The notes below the pieces were generated by a model, which was not told where the DNA came from, ran no database searches, and saw only the letters and a list, made by a program, of their open reading frames with translations. A stretch of DNA of 64,000 nucleotides from Chaetoderma sp. LZ-2023a (Eukaryota; Mollusca; Caudofoveata; Chaetodermatida; Chaetodermatidae): positions 62,226,369 through 62,290,368 of the forward strand of contig CM067370.1 in assembly GCA_034401795.1 (NCBI GenBank), read 5' to 3'. How positions within the stretch are numbered: position 1 is the stretch's first letter; each line of letters starts with the position of its first letter. Shown here piece by piece: positions 25,291 through 39,130 of the stretch. Made by a program: the position numbers and the translations under genes.

Positions 25291-26013
25291 AGTCACCTAG
25301 TTGTTAGGGAGTCAGATGAAGAGGACGTAGTCCCAGAAGACTAGTCTTGCGACAACTCAACACCTAGAAGTAAACTAGGAAGTGATATAAATTGCAGTGA
25401 AACAATCTACAAATTCAAAAGGCAATGCAAAGATTTTTTATAAACCGTATGCAAGACCAATGACCATATTAAATAATATCCTGAAAACTGTCGTGAAATT
25501 GTCCTGATTACCTCTTAATACATTTTGTAGCTGCATAGCATATTATGTTATATCTAGGTAATATCTTGGTAATATACTGAGCGCAGGTAGTTACACCTCT
25601 ATGCTCAGCTCTGTTCCTTTACAAATTGCTATAGGCTTCCGGTTGGACATACCCGACCCGGCCATCCCGTACCCAGACTATCTGGGGCGGTTCGTACCTG
25701 ACCGGTCGATCCGCACTACAGTTATATTAAAATCCTTGACAAGAAGAAAATACTAACAATTGTTTGTTTTTAAATCTTTTGTTCTTGAGATATGGTGTGT
25801 CAAGTGACAGATATCCTGCTGTCAGCCACGGTATACTGCCCACAGCGAGGATAGCCTAGCAGGCTATGGCGTCAGCCGTGGTATGCTGCCTACACCCGAG
25901 CCTGCCCACTTGACAACTCAAATGTTCTAATTGTTTAGTTGTTTATCGAGTAATTAATGTCAGTCATTAGTTACTTGAATATATTGTGCTTGCAATCTCG
26001 CATTTGTGTCTAT
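25291..26013. other. Intergenic sequence with small repeats
   Basis: It holds the inverted partner (25651-25718) of the 18.8-kb repeat. At about 25785-25924 TTGAG...TGTCAAGTG and CACTTGACAACTCAA form short inverted ends. These ends enclose two direct copies of GTCAGCCACGGTATACTGCC or a close variant, so it could be a very small inverted-repeat element. No gene is seen. Confidence 0.4.
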
Positions 26014-26945
26014 CTAGTCCTCTTCTATTGTGACAATTGCTGATCCATCACTTCCTATTATTGGTTGTGTGTAGTCGTAAAGTGCCTCTTGGTTTTGCAA
26101 TATTCTGTCAAGCCATTTCTCAAATGTCTTAACTGTAGTCACGGAGTCTGGTAAACTGTTCCATAGCTTGCATACTCTTAATAAGCAGAAATTCTTCCTG
26201 AGGTTTGTCATTCCTCTCTTCTGATACACCTTAAGGTGGTGACCACGAATCCTCTTGCATGTGAAACAGGGAGAGAATCTCGGGGTCATAGAGCCATGTT
26301 AGCATCTTAAATGTCTCAATCATGTCCCTCTTGCTCATCTGTACACCATTGTTGGTAGCCTCATTACCCATAGGTGATCACTGTATAAGAGGTCTTTTAG
26401 AGAGGGCGCCAGCTTAGTTGCTCTGCGCTGAACTCACTCTATGGTGTTTATATGCTTTTTCATGTGAGTTTGCATACTCGAGGTGTGGTCGAACTAGAGC
26501 CGTATACAACAACATGAACATTTCTTTCTCCAGGTAAACAAATGTCTGCCTGATGATGCCCATTACGGCATTGGCATTGTTAACTTTTTCACAGATGTGT
26601 TTGTCAAATGTTAGTTTGAAGTCTACTGTGACTCCTATATCCTTCTCCTCTGTAATGTGCTCTAGTGGTACTTTACCTCCACTCTCTGATGTCATGTAGT
26701 AGTTATATGGCACTGAGTCCCTTTCGGGCAATGTCATGACTTTGCATTTCATAGGGTGAAATTTCAACAACAAGATATCTGACCAGGTCTGTACGTTCGA
26801 TAGATCACTTTGAAGCAGATCCTGATCATCAAGGCTAAGCATTTGGCATGACAATTTTGTATCATCGGCAAACATTTTCATGTCTGAATCCACAACATTT
26901 GGGAGGTCATTGATGTAGACGACGAACAGTAACGGGCCAACACCT
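26014..26945 (-). pseudogene. LINE reverse transcriptase C-terminal half, truncated at a TA microsatellite
   Basis: The minus-strand frame from about 26945 reads [20 protein letters not shown], then the catalytic FADDTKL (about 26860-26880), '[18 protein letters not shown]', '[19 protein letters not shown]' and '[10 protein letters not shown]', and breaks by frameshift near 26450. The C terminus continues at 26289-26014 with a KLWNSLPDSVTTVKTFEKWL motif. The part 5' of the reverse-transcriptase core is missing, cut where the TA repeat and a Tc1 insertion lie. CR1-like by pattern, but not the same family as the 42-kb copy. Confidence 0.82.
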
Positions 26946-26959
26946 AGTTGCTGCTTGCG

Positions 26960-28737
<1,778 letters not shown>

Positions 28738-29206
28738 TATATATATATATATCCCTTGCTAAATACTGTGAAATTGTACTGCTATGTATCTCTGTCAACA
28801 GCCTCTTTTCTCTCTCAGACATCAAACTGTATAAATACAAAGGAAATATAAAGACTTATTCTGTATATATAGTATATAATTTATGTACCTCTGATTACTT
28901 AACACTATAATAATTAAAATCCACTCATACCTCACTCAGCCTGAAAATAAATAAGTGTATGTCCGGCTGACTGACCATGGCTACCTATTACCCGCCATAC
29001 ATATGGTCAGGCAGTCAAATATAAATTTAACTTATAAAAGTACACTAGGGGAATGCAGCTCTTAAGCATAAAGCTTCATGTATTTCACCTCAACATATTT
29101 TGTTCTTCAATATAGTTATGAATAAATATAATGTAATAGATATATCTACACGTATTCGTTTGTATAAGGCAATGTAATATATGTTTCAGATGTTGAATAC
29201 ATTTAA
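28738..29206. other. Flank of Tc1 copy 1, no gene seen
   Basis: It begins with a short TA run, then AT-rich sequence without motifs. Near 28965-29012 two short complementary stretches (GACTGACCAT and ATGGTCAGGCAGTC) could pair. Confidence 0.35.
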
Positions 29207-29699
29207 TTGAATTGAATTGAATTGATGTCATTTGGAAGAGAACAGGGCAGGTCTGGATGGGTAAGATTTGAGAGCAGGGGGGGGAGCATGGTGTCATTCT
29301 CTGGTTTGCACCAAGTATGTTGTCAGAGCCTGCACATGGGACTGTCAGGCCATATTAAGTGATGTACAGGAGGTAAGAAAGTGTGACATATCGTCTTGAT
29401 TGAGGTTGCAGAGTCGACAGGTGGTTGAAGTGGTTCCACGTCTATCACATTTTGCAAGTACTGTTTGGAGTTCATAGGTTCTAGTTAGAACTTTTACTTT
29501 GATGATAGCCTTCTCTGTTTATCTCAGTGTCCCAGCTGACTCCAGCCATACACAAGCAGGAGTGTAACTTGAACATTTCATCTGACATGTGTCACATAGA
29601 TGACATGCTTGATGCTGCTTTCCCAGTCTTAACCTCCCAGCTCTTACTGACTGTTTCGTGCACCTGGCGTTTCCATGCTGATTTTGTTGGTACATGAAC

Positions 29700-31210
29700 C
29701 AATAAGTTGTGAGCAGAGGGAAGCTGTATTAAGGAAGAAGCCTCTGTACATAGGATGGCCATATGCAGCTCGACATCGACTTCAATGCAAGTTGTCTTAT
29801 TATGATTGAATATTCCCGGCGTGATGGATCAGCAGCTAGAGTTGTCAAGAGACTGAGCACCTTTTTACGAATTTCTGCTAATACTGGTAGTGCACCAAGT
29901 AATCCATAGACCACTGGATTTTTTTATAGTTGGGGTGGGGCTCTGCAATTAGCGTAACAATGACTTTGCAAATGTCTCCATGGGCCCCACTTCTTTGTCA
30001 GTAAGTTTTCATAACTCTGCTCCATGAGTGTGACGTGGAAGAATGAAGATGGTGTATATCTTCTTACTCACAGCCGGATTTAGCCCATTTCTTTCTTGAA
30101 AAACAGCACCAAACAGGCTATAGGCTGCTCTGCCAGCTAAGGCTATGTTTATCTCCACTCTACGCTGATTGACTTTTTGAGAAGCGCTCATTAGGTACCC
30201 AAGGTGAGTGGCCTCCTCTGATACAACAAGTTCCTCTGTCTTATATCTGACATCGGGCGTCTCTGCACAGAAGCCCTTAGATGGGTATACTGGCGTTGAC
30301 CTTTTTCATTCCTAGTATGTAGCGCCATGAGTCAGCGAAGTTATCGGTGACTGTGACCTGTGCATCTGGATGTTGATGTTTTGCCAGGATGTCTACGCCA
30401 TCTTCACATGTTGGTGCTGCTATACAAATATCTCCTATGTGGGCTTCGACTCCAGCGTCTGCAAGTGTCAAATGCAGGGTATTGCTAAATGCCTTATAAT
30501 TGACTGGGGAGAAGGATCTTCCTTGTCTGGTGTCCTGGGAGACCTCTGTACTAGTCGTCGAAGATGGACCACATCTGAAGTGGGATCCCAAGTGTGTATA
30601 ACTTGATGCCATCATGCCAGACTTCATCGAAGGCCTTTTGAACATCCAGGGTTATGAAGAGAAGATTCTTCCCAGCTTCATTGGACTCTGTGATTGCTTC
30701 AGAAACTGCGAACACAGTGTGCAGATAACTAACATTCTTTGTAAATCCATGTTGTGGCTGACTTTGGACTCGATCAAGAAATGGCATCATTCTCTCAACT
30801 AGTACGATCTCGAGAAGCTTGCCATTTGTTGAACATACCATTAAACCTCTAGTTGTCTGGTAATGTCTGCATTTATTAGACTTCTTCAGAATTGGAGTGA
30901 GAACACCGCCTTTGAAGGTTTGTGGGATTTTTTGCAGTCTAAGTATTGCATTGAAGACATCAACTAGTACTGTTGAGATAGAATAAATAGCATGGATCAG
31001 GTGTTCTGAGGTGATGTCGTGTTTGTGAGCAGCTTTTCCTGCATGCAGTTTCTTTGAGGAGCTCAGAATATCCTTGGGCGATATTGACGTCATGGTAAGC
31101 TGATCATTCTGTGCTATATTACGAACATCGGCAATATCTGCTTGGACTAGGGTTTTGTAAGCACTTCTAAAAGCTGGGTTGTCTTCATGGACAACTAGCT
31201 CCTCGAACTA
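29700..31210 (-). pseudogene. Reverse transcriptase half of the split LINE
   Basis: Reading leftwards, the frame 31093-30551 holds the front of the reverse transcriptase: 'KKLHAGKAAHKHDITSEHLI', 'KIPQTFKGGVLTPILKKSNK', 'MVCSTNGKLLEIVLVERM', 'QHGFTKNVSYLHTVFAVSE' and 'FITLDVQKAFDEVWHDG'. A frameshift near 30600 leads into 30645-30277, where the catalytic box should be. It reads HIGDICIA, so the expected A-D-D is lost. Frames 30191-30009 and 29914-29729 continue towards the C terminus. Stops separate the parts. It would have copied LINE RNA at the target site. Confidence 0.75.
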
Positions 31211-31211
31211 C

Positions 31212-32850
31212 CCAGGAATAAACTGGGATACCTGGAATTCAAGCGGGGGACTACATGATACACAGGAGTACAAATTCACAGAATGTATTCTAGATAATTA
31301 CCTGTACCAACATGTAACACAGCCAGCCTGATGGAGAGGAAGTGATACACCACACCTGTTCGAATTAATACTAACAAATGAAGAGAATATGATATCAGAG
31401 TTAGAGTATCAAACCCTGTTTGGAAAAAGTGACCACTGGGTACTCCGTTTCAATTGATACACAAACATTCCAAACATAGCTGAGTACAGGAAACGCTGTG
31501 ACAAAAGAGACTTCGCAGGGGCCCAGGACAAATTACACAACATTGACTGGAAGACCATCATCAATGAAGACGAGGGTATAAACATCAACTGGTTGATATT
31601 CATAAATAAAATAAAAGACATAGAAAACTGGTACATCCCTATAAAGCATATTCAAACAACAATGAAACACAAACATGGATTCCCAATAGAAAGAGAGACT
31701 ATTGAGAAGATTAAGCGGAAGAACACACTTTCATGGAAAGCAATAAAAAGCAAAGGCCCAAAGACACAAAAAGAATATAAGAGATTATGTAATCAAACCT
31801 GGAAGGCCCCCTGAAAGATTCGACAAAATTTTGAAAATGACTTATCCAAGAAATCAAAGACTAACACAAAGGCAATTTGGCAATTAGCCAAAATCAAAGA
31901 CGATGATATGAATTGGCGATCTACATATAGACCCAAAGGACCCACCATTACAGAAAATGGAAGCAGATAAAGATAAAGCAGAGCTTTTGGCCACATTCTT
32001 CAACAGTGTGTTTGTAAACGAGCCAGAGGGCGAAATCCCCCACCTTACCAAAGAAAGAAGTGCAACATGAAATATGAAAGATACTAGACAATCTTAAGAT
32101 AGATAAATCACTGGGCCTTGATGAACTGCACCCAAGATTTCTGAAAGAAATGGCAGAATCAATAACTCAGCGATTAACTATGTTGTTCAATCAGTCACTT
32201 CAACTATGTAAAATTCCAGATGACCGGAGGAAAGCACAAATCACTGCTATATACAAAAAGGGAGACAAAAGCCAAACTATATGCCAGTAAGCCGTACATC
32301 ACTGGCATGCAAGGTGGTGGAAAATGCAGTAAGAAACCACATTATCAAATATATGAAAGAAAACAACCTTTTTTCTACAAAACAGTATGGGTTTATCTCT
32401 GGTAGATCAAACACATTTCAGCTGCTATCCGTACTAGACAAATGGATGGAGGCACTGGATAAAGGATACCCCATTGACTGTGTCTATATGGATTACCAGA
32501 AAGCCTTCGACACTGTGCCCCATAAAAGACTAATAAGCAAGCTAAGATTGTATGGCATATATGAAAGTATTACAGAATGGATAAAAAACCTTCTTTAGGG
32601 AGGAACACTGTGAGTAGCCGTAAACGGGGAGTATTTAAGATGGACAAATGTAATCTCAGGAATACCTCAGGGTTCAGTGTTGGGACCAATCATATGTGTA
32701 CTTTTTATAAATGACCTTCCAAACATAGTTGAGTCTGAAATGTACCTGTTTGCGGACGATACCAAGACCATTAAAACTATCACGAGCAAAGAGCATCAGG
32801 AAACTCTTCAAAAAGACCTAAACAAGAAGGCGGATTGGAGCAATCATAAT
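31212..32850 (+). pseudogene. CR1-like LINE fragment nested in a minus-strand LINE
   Basis: The plus-strand piece starts within the endonuclease at NYPGINWDTW (31212), continues through QEYKFTECILDNYLYQHVTQ and FGKSDHWVLRF (about 31425), then a Lys-rich linker (31593-31814), then the reverse transcriptase: HPRFLKEMAESI (about 32130), 'QYGFISGRSNTFQLLSVLDK', 'CVYMDYQKAFDTVPHKRL', 'IICVLFINDLPNIVESEM' and catalytic FADDT (about 32749-32763). Frames change near 31812, 32280 and 32600. It ends abruptly near 32850 in DLNKKADWSNHNLL, well before the normal end of the domain. So it has neither 5' nor 3' end. A close relative is at 22.98-25.3 kb. Confidence 0.83.
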
Positions 32851-34560
32851 CTTCTCTTTTGGCAGCTTGAGGCATATCCTGCGTTCGTCTCAGGTGTCTC
32901 TTGTACAGGACCCTCCAGATGAGTAGTGGATTGGCATGATCATGCGGAGAACTGCCTGCTACCCACTTATAATGAACCTCTTTTAACTGTTTGACTGCCT
33001 CTGTAATTGCTGGCGTCCACAGTTGGATACCACCTCGCCCCTTCCATTTATTTGCACTCTGTCCTCCAGATTCTTGGACTGCCCTATGCAATATATTAGT
33101 CAGATACTGAGTTGCCAGTGATATGTCTAACTAAGGACAACCCTCAGTCCTTGTCTGGTATTCTAAGGATTCATCAATAAATTATAAGTATGCGCCCGCA
33201 TAGACTTCCTCCCGGTACACGTTTTCATACTTCTTTACAGGATCCCTCAGCCATGGGTGTGGGTAGACTTTCCTGTTTGTCTTCACTGCTAGTGACTTTC
33301 TCTCCACCATGCGGGCAAGTAATAGCAAGCATAACTGGTACGTGGTTCGAAACATTTGTAGGCTGCCTATCCATTGTGGAGATGTCCATAATATCCTGGC
33401 TTAGACTATTACCGTGGAAAACATAGTCTATCTGTGAGTTGTGATTTCCATTCTCATGGAAGAAGGTAAGTTTCCTTGGATAGCCCTCTATTGGAATGGC
33501 ATGCGCCTTCAGCATCTCGACCAGGTGTAAGTCCATATTGAGTGGAGGATTCCTCCACAGTGATGCGTTGAAGTCACCTGAAATTATAACTGGCTGGTCT
33601 TGATTGAATTTGGTTACCATCTCGTCTAGTTCAGCAAGGGTGTCTAAGAAGGTGTCATCACTGGTTCAGAAATTTCTAGCCAGCATATAGACAGATATCA
33701 GACATAACAGGCGTGGTGATGCTTCAATGATAACTGCCAGCAGACGGTCACTTCCAGCTGGATGCTGTGTGATTCTGTGGTTCATACTCGTTCACCACAA
33801 GATGGCTACCCCACCATAACCCCTTAGTTGTTGTTTTGGTGATATTGGATTCTGCATATCCACTGTTTTGGCAAACAGTAAAGTCCTTAAGAAGATGCAG
33901 AATTTCATCTTCCTCAAAGATGAACAGCCATGTTTCTTGTAGGCACATCATATCACAGCCCTTTAGCAGTTCTACCAGATAGACTTTGTTACCAGTCAGA
34001 CTCTTGACACTAAACGTACCAATCGTGGGTTTATCTAGTCCAGCCTGTTCCCTTCTGTGGGCTGGCTGTGCAAGTGGTTGATTGCTTGCGTTTGATGATC
34101 CTGTTCCAGCATGCTCCTCATTTCCAAAGGCCGGGCAATCTGTGATGTTACCCGACCATTCACGAAAAATGCTCTTTGAATGGCTGCTGAACCATCTGCT
34201 GCAAGGGAACTTGCATATCTGAACTGGGCACAGGCAGTGCATGTGCTGTACTATATGGTGTGCTGATATACTTTGATGGTCTGATGCTAAATAGGATTCA
34301 CTTGTTCTGTGATATGGTATATTAGCAGCTCTGGACACACTTTCCCTCAATGGCTGGATACCTCTATAGTGTCCTGTACTACGAGAATTGCTGTTAAGTT
34401 TTGGGCGCCCTGTCTATACACCTCTTCATTCACTCGCTGCATCCTCAATGCTCTGTTCATACAGATTCTCGATGATTGCTTCTGTTGTGTTACTGCATCT
34501 GGACCACTGCTATTACATCTTTCTGACATCTCATTTATGTGCTGTTGATTCTTATACTTA
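32851..34560 (-). pseudogene. AP-endonuclease half of the split LINE
   Basis: Reading leftwards, 34350-33748 has the front of an apurinic-type endonuclease that nicks target DNA: 'TIGTFSVKSLTGNKVYLVEL', 'MMCLQETWLF' (catalytic Glu) and 'GLWWGSHLVVNEY'. After a gap, 33620-33225 has QPVIISGDFNA (Asp/Asn pair), 'LTFFHENGNHNSQIDYVFHG' and NVSNHVPVML (the SDH-type His box with Asn for Asp). 33091-32780 holds the linker with 'WTPAITEAVKQLKEVHYKW' ending KREDYDC at the junction with the nested CR1-like piece. An N-terminal region to about 34634 may belong to ORF1. Confidence 0.78.
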
Positions 34561-34573
34561 TACTTATACTTAT
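34551..34573. repeat. (TACTTA)n tract
   Basis: About four copies of TACTTA lie where the minus-strand LINE at 34.6-37.0 kb should end. I read it as that element's 3' tail. Confidence 0.55.
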
Positions 34574-34574
34574 C

Positions 34575-37000
34575 ATATACTACCTTGATAGGCCACTTAG
34601 CATGTAGGTAGATAATACAGTAAATGCATTGCACCTAAGTTTCTAAGATAGGCAATGTTTACTGCAGAGCACCTGCATAGGTTCTTGTATATACCAAAAG
34701 GTTGGGGAATTTACGAGTTTCAGGTAACTCATTCCAGTTGTTGGTGATACGAGTTGAAAAGAAATGCTGTCTTATGGTTTTATTTGCCCGCTCTTTGGAT
34801 AATTTCAGGCTATGACCACAGGTTTTGGCTTTGTTATCTAATTCAAGATACTGGCTTTGAATACTATAAATATTATGTAGATGTTTGTATGATTCAAATG
34901 TTTAAGTCTATCAGGATAGCTGCGCGATCTTAAGTAAGGCACCATTTTTGTTGCTCTTCTTTGTACAGATTCGAGGGTTTCACAATCTTTAATGAACATG
35001 GGGCACCATGCACCATTGCCATATTCCAGGATTGGCCTTACAAGCGAAGTATACAATTTTACTAACGTTGGTGCATCCAAATAGGTATAAGATCGTCTGA
35101 TTAATCCTAATATTTTGTTAGCCTTATTTGCCTGTGTCTTACAATGTTCACTAAATTTCAGCTGATTATCAATGTTAATACCGAGATCCTTAACGACAAT
35201 ATCTTCATTTAGTTTGACTTGGGTACCCCCTTTGTTTGCATAATATGGATACTTCTTGTTATTTGATCCTAAATGCATTACACTACACTCTTCTGAATTT
35301 GCCATGTGCACCACCAATCTTCTATATTGTTCAGATCATCTTGAAGTTCTGATGCATCTGTTATGGAGCGTATTTCTCTATGAATTTTTGTATCATCTGC
35401 AAACATGTGAGCGGGTGAGTTTATATTTTCATGCAGGTCATTTACATAACAAATGAAAAGAAGTGGGCCCAGAACACTACCCTGAGGGACCCCACTGAGA
35501 ACTTGCGCTACTTTAGAGTTTGTACCATTTACTACCACCAGTTATTTTCTATTACATAAGAACCCTATTATCCAATTTAAGACCATTCCCTGAATACCAT
35601 ATTTCTCAAGTTTGAGTAGAAGTGGTACAGTGTCGAATGCCTTAGCACAATCTAAATGGAGAGCATCAATCTGCCCGTTATGATCTAAGACATCTGTATA
35701 AATGTCTAGAAAGGAAATGAGTTGTGTGACACATGAGCGTCTCCTAATAAATCCATGCTGGTCTTTAGTTATCAGATTGTTAGTTTCCAAATGGGTTACT
35801 AAATGGTCTTTTATTAGAGATTCCAGTATTTTACACACAACTGATGTCAGACTAATAGGACGATAACTGTTTGCGGAATGCCTATCACCTTTTTTAAATA
35901 AAGGTGATACATGAGCCAGTTTCCAAAGTGATGGTAAATTTCCCTGCTTCAGCGAGTTTCTAAAGAGGTGAAGAAGGGGCTAGGCTATGAGGCTGTTTAG
36001 TTCTTTCAAAACACGTGGATATATCCCATCAGGGCCAGCAGATGTATTCGTATTGATACCTTCCAATTTTTTAAACACCATGCCTTCTAAAATTCAGATC
36101 TCATTTAGAATTGTGGAATATTGTCTGTAGCTAAGGCTGGGCAGATGGGACATATCCTCGGGCGTAAAGACTGAAGCAAAAAATGTATTTAAGACATCAG
36201 CCTTTTCTGAATCTGAATTTGTAAGGGTTCCATTTGGTTTCTTTAGGTCACATACAGAATTTTTTGTTTTCAGTTTAGATTTAGCATAATGAAAGAAAGC
36301 TTTCGGGTTACATTTTGATTCGGTTGCTATTTTTTGTTCAAAATTTCGCTTTGCTTTCCTACATTCCTTTTTTGTATGATTTCTGATTTTTTTGGTAATA
36401 CAAATAGTCAGTATTGTCACGTGATTTTTTCCATTTTTGAAAGGCAAGTCTATTCTGTTTTAGTGTTTCAAAGACAGTTTTGGTTAGGTAAATTGATTTT
36501 TTTTCTTGCATTAATTTTAGATTTTGGAACAAATGTATCAGTTAGTCTTTTAATTTCATTCAATATTTCACACCAATCATGCTCAATGTCACCAGATAAT
36601 TTAGATGTCCAGTCAATATTTGCAGCATCTGCACGCATACCATCATAATCACCTCTATTGAAAATGTAGTGAGGGGTTTGCAAGATGGTATTTAGATAAT
36701 AATTGAAAGTAAAGCTTATGCTTGCATGGTGGCTCTTTCCTATAGGTGCACTTATGCTAATGTATTTACTGTTTGATTGCCTCTAAAGTGAGTTGGCTCT
36801 TTTACATGCTGATGCCAGTATAACTCTTTAATTGATTCAAGAAAGCTTGATGTAGAGCAAAGCTGAATATTTGATGATTCAATGGTCCAGTCAATTTGAT
36901 TCTTCTTCCCCTGCCTCATCTCCTCCTTGGCAGGCCTGTGTCTATCTGTGTCCACTCTTTTTTCCTCCAGTAGACCGATAGCGTGATTCTCTCCCACTAC
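34575..37000 (-). pseudogene. CR1-like LINE, endonuclease tail plus reverse transcriptase, decayed
   Basis: Reading leftwards: 36997-36752 holds the endonuclease part with FLESIKELYWHQHVKEPTHF, followed after a frameshift by APIGKSHHASISF (about 36720), the SDH-type box. A linker with Lys-rich frames runs to 36094. The reverse transcriptase then shows SAGPDGIYPRVLKEL (about 36030), 'YRPISLTSVVCKILESLIKD', 'KDQHGFIRRRSCVTQLISF', 'GVPQGSVLGPLLFICYVNDL' and catalytic FADDT (about 35390-35405), then KDLGINIDNQLKFSEH, 'LVRPILEYGNGAWCPMF' and 'ESVQRRATKMVPYLRSRSYP'. Stops at 36444, 36094, 35539 and 35278 and frameshifts are spread along it. The 3' end is near the TACTTA tract. Confidence 0.85.
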
Positions 37001-37380
37001 TATTCCTGTCTCCCTTGCTCATTATCTCTCTTTGACTCACTTCTCTTGGCCGCCTATTCCCTTCACTGAGTAGGCTACTGATGTCTCTCTAGTTCTACAG
37101 TGACTTTGTAAGCTATCATTACTCCTCCTATCTCTACTCCTATTCTCTGCTCTATTACGATTTCTGAGGAATGATGCCTCTTTATGTCTACTGTGGCTTT
37201 GTAAGCTATCATTACTACTACTATCTGTGCTCCACTTCCTCACTTCCCCACCTTCAATCTCATAGGAGTGAGCCAGTAGCATTTACTCTACATGTATGAT
37301 GTGCGCCAGGATTTTGGAGATGATCGGAGATGGTGATGTCTCAATAATTGTCTAGATCCAAGATTCAAGATTCAAGATTA
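37001..37380. other. Flank with 94-bp direct duplication and a LINE-type 3' tail
   Basis: TTTGTAAGCTATCATTACT recurs about 94 bp apart near 37105 and 37199, giving a minus-strand frame with an internal amino-acid repeat. At 37356-37380 AGATTCA repeats; on the minus strand it reads AATAAATAATCTTGAATCTTG, the style of a LINE or SINE 3' end, which fits the LINE fragment at 38.3-38.8 kb. Confidence 0.5.
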
Positions 37381-37840
37381 TTTATTCAATAATTCCAAGA
37401 TAAACGTATTCACGAATCATACCAGGTTGTCCGCCTAAGTCAGTGCCTATTGTTATGGCGGACACATTACACACATATATACAGGTATATATAAATTAGA
37501 CAAGACAGTACTTACACAAACAATTATAAATTCAGACATTACATTTACTACTTCCTTATTAACCCTTTGACCCTTGATCCACATAAACAGTTTAAATTTC
37601 AAAAAGGAAATATGTCAATTCGCGGGTCAAGAGGAGACCACCCCTCCCCACACACCCAGCACCCTCCCATACCCACACACCCCACTCCAACCCCACACAC
37701 CCCCAGAGTTCACCACCAGTTCAATTATCTTATCAGTCATGACAGTGGAAAGAAAAACTCCAGGAGTGGGTCTCTCTCAGTCAGCGAACCAACATATAAT
37801 ACTGTAACAGCAGGGTGTGTGTGTAAGAGTTAGTCACTTG
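37381..37840. other. No gene seen
   Basis: AT-rich, then C-rich around 37640-37710 (CACACCC-type repeats). Frames here are not supported. It may be the 3' untranslated part of the minus-strand LINE fragment at 38.3-38.8 kb. Confidence 0.3.
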
Positions 37841-37863
37841 GGTTATTATTATTATTATTATTA

Positions 37864-37935
<72 letters not shown>

Positions 37936-37975
37936 TATTAGTAGTAGTAGTGGTAGTAGTAGTAGCAGCAGCAGC

Positions 37976-38039
<64 letters not shown>

Positions 38040-38100
38040 CATGTAGTAGTAGTGCTAGTAGCAGTAGTAGAAGCAGAAGTAGCATCAGTATTAGTAGCAG
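37841..38100. repeat. (TAG/AGC)n trinucleotide microsatellite
   Basis: It begins as TTA repeats, then about 240 bp of AGT units with AGC, GGT and ATT variants. Serine-only (plus) and leucine-only (minus) frames arise from it and are not genes. Confidence 0.95.
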
Positions 38101-38318
38101 GTCAATAGTTTTTTCAAAACAAGAAAAGAAGCATGTTATATAGATAGAAAAAATTTTCTGTCAAATACTATAAAATTATTTGGACCAATAGACATCGCTG
38201 TCCTATTAGACAGCAATGTCTTAGGATCCAATTATGCACGAGTATAAAACAGCATCTTTTACTTTGTTTTGTAGACGATCGGGCCATTTTTGAGCTGTAC
38301 TGCATGAGTTAGATAATA

Positions 38319-38790
38319 CTAGTATGTGTTAATCAAATAGTTTTTTATTGTTTTCTTGCACAATTTTGTTGATAGAATTTTCTCACATGTTTCCTGTTTT
38401 GTGTTGTTCCATAGTTTAGTGGCTGCAAATGATATTCGGTGTTTTCCTATGTCTTTCCGTGTGTATTGCTCATGTAGTTTATGTTTGCTTCTAGTGTTAT
38501 GTTGGTGGATGTTAATATTGTTTATAAAGAAGGGGGCTATAGATTTGGGTAAAGTGTCGTGGTGGAAGTCTGACAATAGTTAGCATTTGAGATTTTCCTA
38601 TGTCGGTGAGCGTAAGAAATTTTTCTGCTTGAACATGTTTTGGCCCTCTGCTGGCCTAGAAAATAGTTTGATGCTTTTTTTTGGAGACTTTGAATTTTGG
38701 ATATTCTGTTTTTGTAGGTGTTAGTCCAAACAGCATTGCAGTAAGTGAGGTGCGGGAGGATCAAGATGCTGTACAGTGTTTTAGTCTAGA
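38319..38790 (-). pseudogene. LINE reverse transcriptase C-terminal fragment
   Basis: The minus-strand frame 38764-38537 reads ILPHLTYCNAVWTNTYKNRI then KIQSLQKKASN, the motif after the reverse-transcriptase core in LINEs. After a frame change 38576-38319 reads HQHNTRSKHKLHEQYTRKDI and 'ISFAATKLWNNTKQE' then KTIKNYLINTY, the usual C terminus. It is 5'-truncated near 38790. The family differs from the CR1-like copies elsewhere in the window. Confidence 0.7.
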
Positions 38791-39130
38791 TACTGAGCTG
38801 GGGTTCGTTCAGAAGAGCGAATATTTTCCGTTCGCCGAACAATTGTTAGGTCACATGGTACGTTCGCGCTCCTGAATGGGCTGTTCGGCGAACGTTCGTG
38901 GCGAACGTTTTGTGGCTAGGCGAACAACTTTATAGGTGACTCGCCATGATTTGCCGTGAAAACAAAGATGGCGGCACTATATACAGCATCGTCAATTGAG
39001 ACACATTGATTGTCTATGTAGCCATAAATAACGCATACCAATGCGTTCTAAGCGATCGTATTATTATGTTAGTCTTGAACAAATATATGTGTATGCTTGT
39101 AGATTGTTTCCGAGACCCTGATATTCATTA
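38791..39130. other. Segment dense in GTTCG/CGAAC palindromes
   Basis: Within 38808-38935 the strings GTTCGCCGAAC, GTTCGGCGAACGTTCG and GGCGAACGTT recur. Similar strings return at 39558-39625 beyond the fold-back element. No gene is seen. Confidence 0.45.

Larger units (their letters stand above)
29207..34560 (-). mobile_element. Minus-strand LINE split by another LINE fragment
   Basis: Endonuclease-side sequence (34560 down to about 32851) and reverse-transcriptase sequence (31210 down to about 29700) are in the same orientation and order, separated by a plus-strand CR1-like piece (31212-32850). The 3' end is probably the (AATTG)n tract at 29207-29226, since LINEs often end in short repeats. 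Similarity between 30009-30191 and the piece at 22 kb suggests a repeated family. The clade is not certain. Confidence 0.65.

Noticed and set aside
25651..25718. tRNA-derived promoter box (GGTTCGTACC)
   Set aside because: A partial B-box look-alike only; no A box at the right distance and no cloverleaf.
37817..38143. Polyserine protein (plus) and polyleucine protein (minus)
   Set aside because: Both are translations of the TAG/AGC microsatellite.
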